Below are positions 1-6,294 of a stretch of 36,478 bases of DNA, piece by piece. The notes under the pieces are model-generated. The model was not told where the DNA came from and did not search any database. It was given only the letters and a program-made list of their open reading frames with translations. Source of the DNA: Paracoccaceae bacterium. Lineage in GTDB: Bacteria; Pseudomonadota; Alphaproteobacteria; Rhodobacterales; Rhodobacteraceae. How positions within the stretch are numbered: position 1 is the stretch's first letter; the number at the start of each line of letters is the position of its first letter. The translations under genes were made by a program, and so were the position numbers. Location: assembly GCA_021647745.1 (NCBI GenBank), contig JAKIUB010000024.1, positions 1 to 36,478 of the forward strand, read 5' to 3'.

Positions 1-12
1 CACTATAATCAG

Positions 13-249
13 TCAAATGATCCTAAAACCATCAAACCTAAGTAACATGATATACAAATAGTCCGAACTCCGTTCGAAACCCAAACCACCCGCATATCTC
101 TTCGTTTTATTAGCATATTCAAAGAGCGCAGAGACAAAAGCATTGGTTGCGCTACCGCGCATCCGCCGCTTTATTTCATCTCTGTAAACCTGCAACCAAC
201 TCCGCATCGCGTTGTTCGCTGCCTGTGATTGGTTATCTAGGGAGTTCAC
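13..249 (-). CDS. hypothetical small ORF, doubtful
   Basis: A 78-codon open frame starting at GTG. I do not recognise the product. It is basic in the middle and has no signal peptide or clear membrane segment. The region upstream of the GTG shows no convincing ribosome site. It sits in an AT-rich stretch beside a pseudogene and a transposase scrap, so it may be a gene remnant or chance. No function is proposed. Confidence 0.2.
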   Translation of the reverse strand: MNSLDNQSQAANNAMRSWLQVYRDEIKRRMRGSATNAFVSALFEYANKTKRYAGGLGFERSSDYLYIMLLRFDGFRII

Positions 250-300
250 CCGAGTCGCGCAAGCGTTAAATTTGATTATTTGGAAAAAAAGTGAAAAAAG

Positions 301-329
301 TTGCTTTGCTTGTATGCCATAGATATTAT
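301..329 (+). promoter_or_regulatory. sigma-70-type promoter for the GyrI-like pseudogene and DUF302 gene
   Basis: TTGCTT (301-306) and TATTAT (324-329) are separated by exactly 17 bases and lie about 100 bases ahead of the first start codon at 428. The surrounding sequence is AT-rich. This is a pattern match only; no transcript start is known. Confidence 0.45.
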
Positions 330-427
330 GCCGCTAGATATAGATAGAAAATAGCTGGTTTTATTGGGCTATATCGTTTTTTGCCATGCCAGTCGAGCAT
401 CTCGCATAGCCAAGGAGGCGACATAAA

Positions 428-759
428 ATGCCGGAAAAGATCGACCTCAAAAAGCAGCACAAAGATATCTATGCTCCCAGCACCAAAAAGGTCAGCCCGC
501 CGGATTTTGTTGGGCAAGCGGATATAGACGCGGCACTGGAAGCTACCGCCAAAAAGAAAATCCCTCCAAATCCGGAAGGGCTACGTTTTGAAAGCTTCGC
601 CGAAGGACCATGCGTCCGGATATTGCACATAGGACCATTCGAGGACGAAGGTCCGGCCATGCCCTGTCAGGCAAGCACCACGAAATATATTTTTCTGACA
701 ACCGCCGCGCGGCGGCCGAAAGGTGGCGCACCATTCTGCGCCAACCCTTCTCACCGTAA
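428..759 (+). pseudogene. GyrI-like (small-molecule-binding) protein, internally deleted and frameshifted
   Basis: The reading frame from ATG 428 (strong AAGGAGG at 412-418) begins like GyrI-like family proteins: EKIDLKKQHKDIYAPSTKKV, then LRFESFAEG and LHIGPFEDEGPAM. After about base 660 the match continues in another frame as LSGKHHEIYFSDNRRAAAER, then WRTILRQPFSP and a stop at 757-759. That is the expected family C-terminus (GKHHEIYLSD, then a KTI-RQP motif). The original frame instead runs to a meaningless end at 802. The N-terminal half also lacks most of the usual residues between the KKV and LRFESF segments. I infer at least one internal deletion plus a frameshift, with loss of function. 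The promoter and ribosome site are still intact. Intact relatives bind small hydrophobic ligands, but their cellular role is mostly unknown. Confidence 0.75.
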
Positions 760-820
760 TATAGTTGTAAAACAGCCCAAAAAGACTGCACTGGGCAGAT
801 AAAAGCATAGGGAGAAAATC

Positions 821-1255
821 ATGCGCAACCTCGTAGCCACCACAATTCTTTTACTGGCCAGCCCGCTGGCTGCTCAGAATATCATGTCGGTCACAGTCCC
901 CGAAACGGTTGACGACATGGAGTTTGCCGTCGAAAGCGCCATTCTCGACATGGGGCTAACCATTGATTTTGTCAGCTATACCGGCGACATGCTCTCGCGC
1001 ACCATGGCCGATGTCGGCTCGGATGTAGAGCTATATTCCGGAGCAACCCTCTATAATTTTTGCTCGGCCATTGTCTCGCGGCAAGTGCTGGAGGCTGACC
1101 CGACCAACATAGCCTACTGCCCTTATACAATCTTTGTATACTCGCTGCCGGATACCCCGAATGAAACCATAGTAGGCCATCAGATATACCCGGGCGCCTC
1201 CATGCAACCCGCCAATGACCTGCTCGACGCCATCGTTGAAAGCGCCACGCAATAA
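821..1255 (+). CDS. exported DUF302-domain protein
   Basis: A 144-residue protein with a GGGAGA ribosome site at 810-815. Residues 1-18 form a typical signal peptide (basic start, LLLASPLAA core, cleavage near A18-Q19), so the product should be periplasmic. The rest resembles the DUF302 family: a helix with a VDDMEFAVESAI segment, then the block FCSAIVSRQVLEADPTNIAY ending CPYTIFVYSLP. Two cysteines (C81 and C100) flank that block and could form a disulfide. The family's function is not established. It lies downstream of the broken GyrI-like gene and may share its promoter at 301-329. Its 3' side borders a transposase remnant. Confidence 0.75.
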   Translation: MRNLVATTILLLASPLAAQNIMSVTVPETVDDMEFAVESAILDMGLTIDFVSYTGDMLSRTMADVGSDVELYSGATLYNFCSAIVSRQVLEADPTNIAYCPYTIFVYSLPDTPNETIVGHQIYPGASMQPANDLLDAIVESATQ

Positions 1256-1289
1256 GTGGAAGTGGCCTATCGCGCGCTATTACTACCCT

Positions 1290-1400
1290 ATGGATTTCAC
1301 GCTTTGCCGCCCATGCCATCGGCCTGCCGCTGATATATTCCGGACCATTATCCACCCGAATTATCTGATGGTTTGCCATCGTTCAACTCCAGCGCCCTAC
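1290..1400 (-). pseudogene. remnant of an IS3-family transposase (integrase catalytic core)
   Basis: On the minus strand, 1379 down to 1290 encodes IIRVDNGPEYISGRPMAWAA followed by KREIH. This matches the DNGPE(F/Y)-S-WA-K-G-IH block around the second catalytic Asp and downstream region of IS3-type OrfB transposases. Just upstream (about 1380-1400) a GKP tripeptide that normally precedes this block appears in a different frame, so the scrap also carries a frameshift. Nothing transposase-like continues on either side, and no terminal inverted repeats are visible. It is a fossil, not a mobile element. Confidence 0.6.
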
Positions 1401-1481
1401 AGGTGTAAAAGTGTGCAAGCGTATTTCGCAGGATTCTCTGCGTCAAACTTTTCGCTAAATTGTTGATTTTTCTGAAAGCAC

Positions 1482-1557
1482 TGGCAGGGGCTAAGAGACT
1501 CGAACTCTTGACCTACGGTTTTGGAGACCGTCGCTCTACCAACTGAGCTAAACCCCT
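1482..1557 (-). tRNA. tRNA-Trp (CCA anticodon)
   Basis: The minus strand reads a complete 76-base tRNA with encoded CCA at 1482-1484. The acceptor stem AGGGGTT pairs with AGCCCCT, with one G-U. The D-arm is GCTC...GAGC. The anticodon stem ACGGT/ACCGT holds loop CTCCAAA with anticodon CCA. The T-arm is CAAGAG-TTCGAGT-CTCTT-like with the TTCGA core, and the discriminator is G as expected for bacterial tRNA-Trp. In many alphaproteobacteria this tRNA precedes secE-nusG. Here the downstream side (below 1482) holds the decayed accessory stretch instead. Confidence 0.95.
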
Positions 1558-1622
1558 AGAGTGCAGCGGATGGATAGCGCTTGTCGTCCGATGTTGCAAG
1601 CGGCGATTGGCGTGATATTGCT

Positions 1623-4094
1623 TCAAAGCAAGGATTTAATAAAAAGTGTGGCGTTCTGCTCCCAGCGATCGGGCTTGCCCGCCGCGGCACGCGCTATCTG
1701 CATAAGCAAACCCCTGTTCGAATCGAGCCGCTCCAGCACGGATACCGATCTCTCGACCACCTTATCCGCAGGTAATAAAAATCCGGTATCGCCATCAATT
1801 ATGGCCTCGCTGACCGCCCCGACATCTGAGGCCAGCACCACTACGCCGGCACGCTGGGCTTCAAGGATGGTCAGTGGCAGGCCCTCATCTTTCGAGGGCA
1901 TTATCAGCACATCAATCGACGCATAGAATGCGTCCAGCCCGGCGCGGCTTCTGATCGGTGGCGCGGGGGGCAGCCAATCAGGAAAATCGGGGGCCACTCC
2001 AAGCACGGCACCGCCTACAGCCTTGAAGTCAAACCGCCCTCGCAGCTTTTGCGCCACATCAATATAGTACTCTACCTGTTTTTGCGGATCAAACCGGCCC
2101 AAAAAACCAACCCTGAGCCGCCCTTTCGGCAGGTTTCGCCTTGGTGTTTTTTCGCAGGCATATCCCGGCCCGTTTGGCAGCGGTAGCAGCTTGCTGCGCG
2201 GCACCCCCTGTGCGGCCAGCCAAGTAGCAAGCCGGTTGGAGCAGGTCAGTATCCGGTCATAGCCTGCTTCATGGCCGAGCACCATAAACGGCCCCCCCAT
2301 GGAGCGGCCATAAGGAGTGGTTTCGCTCAGATGCTGCCAGCTCACGGTCCTGACCCCACGCTGGCGCAGACCCGCCAAGCCGTGGTTAATAAATTCCACC
2401 CCGCAATTCACGGCGATATCCATCTGGGCCAACGGGCCAAGGGCATCCCCCAGCAGATCAGGGCCGGGATGCTCGGCACTTCCCGTACCCATATATCGCC
2501 CGCCTTCCCAGTTTCTAAGCGGCGGATAGCTCAACACCCAGACTTTCGAAAACGGCTCGAACATCCAGAGATCCGCCTCCGCCTCGTCATTCCCATAGAT
2601 AAAAAGGTGGCAGGTGTTTCCTTGTTCCACCAAAGCCCGGGCCAGCGCAGAAACGCATTTTTCTATCCCGCCAAAGTGGAAGGTCGATACAACAAACCCG
2701 ATCTGCTTTTCCGGAGGCTTGGCAGCCAATGCAGGGCGACCATCGGCGTTGTTATCTGCCACATCCCGGGCAATCGGCGCAAAAACCGGCACACGCCAGT
2801 TGGTATATTGACGGGGAGATACCGCTGCCATGGGTGCCAATATCAGCTCTCCGACCAGATCCATCAGAGCATCCAGCGGTGTGCGGAGGCGCTTTGATAC
2901 CTCCGGCAGCTGTATATCAAAAGGCTGGACCGGAACATTTTCCAACAAATACCCGATGATCCTCTCCATATCCTTCTGATCAAGCGCAGCACCGAGATGG
3001 TGCATGGAAATGGCGATAAAATCGGCCTCACCCAGTATCTCGCCAGTGCTGTCATGCTTCTGCGCCCCGGCCCGCACGGACAAAGCCCCTTTTGTGAGCT
3101 TCAAGGTGGCGACAGGACTGGCGCGAAGCCCGCCCTCAAGCTGGTAAAGAGCCGAATCAAGTAGTTTTGCCTGGCGCAAATCCTCCCACGCTTCAGCCGC
3201 ATAAAAGACCAACATACCGGGAAAGCGGCTCTCGGCAAGATTGCTGCGCTTGTTGAATATGCCCGACAATATATCCGCGCGGGTTACCGTAGCTGGTGCG
3301 CGCGGGTCCGAGCTGATCCGGTAGCCGCCTTCGCTGTCACAAAAGGCAAACCGTGGCCACTCGGTGTTCCATGCTTCCGGCAGGCGTTCGGTGGCGTATA
3401 GCCACTTGTGCTTTGCCCGCAGCTGATCTCGCAAGATATCATCGGAGCGCATGGCGGTAGAGAGCATGGATTCCGGCCGTTTTCGATAACGAAAGAAACT
3501 TTCCAGAACCGGCGCGCCGACAAAACCGGCTTTTACCGCCCCGAGCCAGAAATCCCAATCCTCGAACCCGATCTTCAAGTTGGTGTCAAATCGCACTCCT
3601 GCTTCGAAAACCTCGCGTCGCACAAGGCTTCCCGCGTCGGAAAAATTGATCGAGGCCAAGCGTGCCAAAGACCATGCCTCACCGTTAGAGGCGTTGGCCT
3701 CCATGCCAAACCAGTCAAGATGCGGATAAAACCATCCGGCGGGGTCGGGGCTATCCAGCAGTTTTGCAAAAAGGGCGAGGGCATGGCTGTCCAGCCGGTT
3801 ATCCGCATCGAGAAAAAATATCCCCTCTATATCTGGGTCTTGCAAGGCGTGCTCTATGCCGGTATTGCGCGCGGCGCTCAGCCCCTGATTGGGCTGGTTG
3901 AGCAAAGCGATGCGGTCGGGATGGGCCTGCTGCCAGCCCTCAAGGGACTGCCTTGTCTGGGCCATATCACAGCCGTCATTGACCAGAATAATCCGGTAGT
4001 CCGGCGGGTTTTTCTGCTCAAGGCAAGAAAGTACCGCCTCGTCCACCAGTGCCGGATGGTGCCAAACCGGTATGACAATCGCAACCCGCGCCAT
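1623..4094 (-). CDS. bifunctional glycosyltransferase, GT2 N-terminal and GT4 C-terminal
   Basis: An 823-residue cytoplasmic protein. Residues 1-250 are a GT-A (family 2) domain: VAIVIPVWHHP at the start, VNDG at 38-41, FLDADNR at 94-100 with the metal-binding DAD, and an acceptor-side GFEDWDFW at 176-183. A linker of about 200 residues follows. The C-terminal third is a GT-B family 4 domain: GFVVSTFHFGGIEKCVSAL near 460, RVGFLGRFDPQKQ near 660, and the donor-binding DEGLPLTILEAQRAGVVVLA from 736 on. Two transfer activities in one chain suggest successive sugar additions to one glycan; substrates cannot be read from sequence. Its ATG directly abuts the TAA of the upstream gene (TAAATG), so the two are translationally coupled. 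No signal peptide or membrane segment is present. Confidence 0.9.
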   Translation of the reverse strand: MARVAIVIPVWHHPALVDEAVLSCLEQKNPPDYRIILVNDGCDMAQTRQSLEGWQQAHPDRIALLNQPNQGLSAARNTGIEHALQDPDIEGIFFLDADNRLDSHALALFAKLLDSPDPAGWFYPHLDWFGMEANASNGEAWSLARLASINFSDAGSLVRREVFEAGVRFDTNLKIGFEDWDFWLGAVKAGFVGAPVLESFFRYRKRPESMLSTAMRSDDILRDQLRAKHKWLYATERLPEAWNTEWPRFAFCDSEGGYRISSDPRAPATVTRADILSGIFNKRSNLAESRFPGMLVFYAAEAWEDLRQAKLLDSALYQLEGGLRASPVATLKLTKGALSVRAGAQKHDSTGEILGEADFIAISMHHLGAALDQKDMERIIGYLLENVPVQPFDIQLPEVSKRLRTPLDALMDLVGELILAPMAAVSPRQYTNWRVPVFAPIARDVADNNADGRPALAAKPPEKQIGFVVSTFHFGGIEKCVSALARALVEQGNTCHLFIYGNDEAEADLWMFEPFSKVWVLSYPPLRNWEGGRYMGTGSAEHPGPDLLGDALGPLAQMDIAVNCGVEFINHGLAGLRQRGVRTVSWQHLSETTPYGRSMGGPFMVLGHEAGYDRILTCSNRLATWLAAQGVPRSKLLPLPNGPGYACEKTPRRNLPKGRLRVGFLGRFDPQKQVEYYIDVAQKLRGRFDFKAVGGAVLGVAPDFPDWLPPAPPIRSRAGLDAFYASIDVLIMPSKDEGLPLTILEAQRAGVVVLASDVGAVSEAIIDGDTGFLLPADKVVERSVSVLERLDSNRGLLMQIARAAAGKPDRWEQNATLFIKSLL

Positions 4095-5303
4095 TTAGCC
4101 GGCCACCGGGCATATTTCGAGACCACGGATATAGACGCTCACCATCGGAGAGGGCGCGCTCAGGGTGAAACGAAGGTCAACCTTGCCAGCAGCCGCAATC
4201 TCTAGATCGCACTGCCCGTGGCTCTCCGCCTGTAAGTAGATCACGCGCGCTGGCAATCCGCCAATCTCCTCCAACGCAAGCCGGACCGTTTCGGGGCCGA
4301 AATTCTGCACATAGGCGGCAATATTTGCGGCCATTGGCACATCAATATCGCGAAAGACAACTTCCATCCGGCTTTCAAAACCGGGATGCAGCGAAAACGC
4401 ATCCCGCCCGCGCAGCCGCTTGACCACCCCGCCCTTGACCTCGGGATCAGGCATATCCGAGGCCGGCAGAATATGGCGATGCTTTGAAGGCATCATTTCA
4501 GGCATGCGGATACCCGGAAGCCCTTTCCATACCCGCAGGGCCAAGGGGGCCGCCGCGCCCGCCGCCTGAAACTGGACCAGCGGGGTCGGCAAGCTCAACC
4601 CTAGCGGAATATCTGTGTCGATCTCCAGCAGCACGTCCTCTGACAAGCCAGAAAGTGGCCTATCCAGCTTTACGCGCACCCAGCCCTCGCCAGTGGCAAA
4701 AAACGGCACGGGCGGGGCAAATTCTTCACCGGTAAAGCGCGTAAACCTTAGCTGGCCCTGCCCTTTGGCCATCGCCCAGATATCCACCGCAACCAAGCCC
4801 GAAGACCCTACAGGGAGCCGCTGGCGCACAGCCCCTGCCTGCACCGAGCCGCTGGCGTAAGCCCACTCCCGACTACAGACAAATTGCGGTGCGAAACCGG
4901 CATAAAGAAAGTCTTCGGTTGCGCCGAAATTTTGCTGGAGCTGCATATAATCTCGCCGCAGTGCTGCCGCTTCGGCCCGCAAATCGCTGGAAGCCCTGCC
5001 CCCAGCCTCAAGTCGTATAACAGCCTGATCGCAAATCCAGCGCAGAAGCTCCAACTCTGTGGGGGCTTCATTGGCAAAAAATACCGGTACATCCTGTTGG
5101 GATAAATAACGGGCCAGTGCGCTTTTCTCAAAATCTGTGCTGTCTTTTTGCGAAACCAGAACGGCTATCGGCAGTGCCCCCTGCCAAACGATACTTTTCT
5201 TTTCCAGCCACGCAGCAAGTGGAATACAGGATAGAGAAGCCGGCACGCCCCCCAATGGCAACCCCTTGCTTGCCAAAAACGAAAATAATGCGTTTTGTCC
5301 CAT
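4095..5303 (-). CDS. conserved glycan-locus protein of unknown function (possibly DUF6212)
   Basis: A 402-residue protein without signal peptide or membrane helix. The N-terminal 100 residues look like a small alpha/beta unit. Residues 105-130 are helical (ASSDLRAEAAALRRDYMQLQ, possibly a short coiled coil). The remainder is beta-rich, with segments such as GLVAVDIWAMAKGQGQLRF and VLLEIDTDIPLGLSLPTP, and reads like two beta-sandwich modules. From memory it resembles proteins labelled DUF6212 near glycosyltransferases, which I cannot verify. It is the first gene of a two-gene minus-strand unit, and its TAA stop touches the ATG of the GT2-GT4 fusion. That context suggests a partner or acceptor/carbohydrate-recognition role. 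The start at 5303 is followed in the divergent direction by the transthyretin-like pair. Confidence 0.7.
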   Translation of the reverse strand: MGQNALFSFLASKGLPLGGVPASLSCIPLAAWLEKKSIVWQGALPIAVLVSQKDSTDFEKSALARYLSQQDVPVFFANEAPTELELLRWICDQAVIRLEAGGRASSDLRAEAAALRRDYMQLQQNFGATEDFLYAGFAPQFVCSREWAYASGSVQAGAVRQRLPVGSSGLVAVDIWAMAKGQGQLRFTRFTGEEFAPPVPFFATGEGWVRVKLDRPLSGLSEDVLLEIDTDIPLGLSLPTPLVQFQAAGAAAPLALRVWKGLPGIRMPEMMPSKHRHILPASDMPDPEVKGGVVKRLRGRDAFSLHPGFESRMEVVFRDIDVPMAANIAAYVQNFGPETVRLALEEIGGLPARVIYLQAESHGQCDLEIAAAGKVDLRFTLSAPSPMVSVYIRGLEICPVAG

Positions 5304-5506
5304 GGTCCGCTTGCTACTCCCTCTGCTTTGATAGGTCCCGATATCCCTACCTTAAGACCACAACCTCGAAACACAATCACCCTTTATCCGAATTCAGCCT
5401 CGTTTTACAATCGCTCCGAGAAAACATCACCTCTCCGAGAGGACAGCTTGTAACCGCACTAAACTTCTATTAGTCCAGTAGATATTCAATATTGGAGACA
5501 CCGGAA
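5304..5506. promoter_or_regulatory. divergent intergenic region of the glycan locus
   Basis: About 200 bases separate the minus-strand unit (start 5303) from the plus-strand unit (start 5507) and must carry both promoters. A small perfect palindrome, CCTCT-CCG-AGAGG, lies at 5430-5442, and its CTCCGAGA half also occurs just upstream near 5414. It could be an operator or a small hairpin. I could not place convincing -35/-10 boxes. Confidence 0.3.
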
Positions 5507-5887
5507 ATGACGGGCCTTAAAATCAACATTCTTGATTCCTCCACCGGAAAAAAAGCTGAAGGGGTTTTGGTCCAGCTTCGGAAGATATCGGATGGAGAAT
5601 GGCTATCCTATCCAGATGTCATCACCGGCGCCAACGGCCATGCCCTGCTCTGCGCGGAAAAAGATATTACCGATGGTGGCTATTTCGAGGTGCTGGTGCT
5701 GCTTGGCCAGTATTTTGATAAAAAAGGCCTCGGCCTGCCCCCGATAAAGCTGGTGGATATCATTCCGCTACGCTTCGGGCTAGAAAAAGCCGAGGGTGAT
5801 GTGGTTATCCACCTCAGCGCAACCCCGTTTGGTTATACTTTCAGCTTTTCCACCAGCCATGATCCCGCAACCCCGGTTTTGACCTAA
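5507..5887 (+). CDS. transthyretin/HIUase-fold protein 1, catalytic residues lost
   Basis: A 126-residue protein. I choose ATG 5507 rather than TTG 5492 because GGAG (5494-5497) sits 9 bases ahead of it. It follows the 5-hydroxyisourate hydrolase (transthyretin-like) pattern throughout: LKINILDSSTGKKAEGVLVQ, ITGANGHA, GGYFEVLVLLGQYF, LVDIIPLRFG and ATPFGYTF. The enzyme's catalytic positions are replaced. The HVLD histidine is N (NILD), the arginine before the T-ANG loop is I, the HYHVP block after RFG is absent, and the C-terminal YRGS signature is missing. It has no signal peptide, so it is probably cytoplasmic. It is followed 17 bases later by a paralogue and then by glycosyltransferases. 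A non-enzymatic binding or structural role in the glycan locus is inferred; no ligand is known. Confidence 0.75.
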   Translation: MTGLKINILDSSTGKKAEGVLVQLRKISDGEWLSYPDVITGANGHALLCAEKDITDGGYFEVLVLLGQYFDKKGLGLPPIKLVDIIPLRFGLEKAEGDVVIHLSATPFGYTFSFSTSHDPATPVLT

Positions 5888-5904
5888 TTCGAGAAGAATA
5901 CATT

Positions 5905-6255
5905 ATGGCACAATTAACACTTAGCTTTTTTGACAACACGCGCGGCACCCCGATCAGCGGAATCGACATCGAACTCCAGAAAGTCCATGAGGGAAAATGG
6001 CGGGTGCTTTCCCAGCTCAGCACAGGCATAGACGGAAAAGTCTCGATTTCCGAGAGCGAGGCCAATGATGATCTGAGCGGGTATTACGAAGCCACCGCCC
6101 GGATCGGCAGCTACTTTCTGGATGCAGGCTATGTCTTGCCGACCCTGAAATTCATTGATGTTGTCCCGATCCGCTTTGGAATACCGGAAGCCGGCACGGA
6201 CACCACCCTGACAATTTCCGTCACCCCCTTCGGCTACAGCTTGCAAGCCAGCTAG
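5905..6255 (+). CDS. transthyretin/HIUase-fold protein 2, catalytic residues lost
   Basis: A 116-residue paralogue of the preceding gene, starting 17 bases after it. Conserved fold positions include LTLSFFDNTRGTPISGIDIE, STGIDGK, SGYYEATARIGSYF, FIDVVPIRFGIPEAG and VTPFGYS. The FIDVVPIRFGI segment is almost the same as in genuine Bacillus-type 5-hydroxyisourate hydrolase. The active-site histidine (here S in LSFFD), the arginine, the HYHVP histidine block and the YRGS tail are all missing. The two copies differ widely from each other, so the duplication is old and both have been kept. They may form a hetero-oligomer like the tetrameric family members. The function is unknown. Confidence 0.75.
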   Translation: MAQLTLSFFDNTRGTPISGIDIELQKVHEGKWRVLSQLSTGIDGKVSISESEANDDLSGYYEATARIGSYFLDAGYVLPTLKFIDVVPIRFGIPEAGTDTTLTISVTPFGYSLQAS

Positions 6256-6294
6256 CAGCTACGGCTCGCCTTTGGGTGTGTATTGGGCTAGAGA

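Noticed and set aside
972..1379. A 135-codon minus-strand gene opposite DUF302
   Set aside because: Only the first 30 codons resemble a transposase; the remainder is antisense to the DUF302 gene.
3408..4205. Long plus-strand open frame of 265 codons over the GT2-GT4 gene
   Set aside because: It is antisense to a gene with clear glycosyltransferase motifs. Its translation is low-complexity in character and has no ribosome site.
5507..6255. Annotation of the pair as 5-hydroxyisourate hydrolase
   Set aside because: The fold matches but all four catalytic determinants are replaced or missing, and no purine-degradation genes are nearby.
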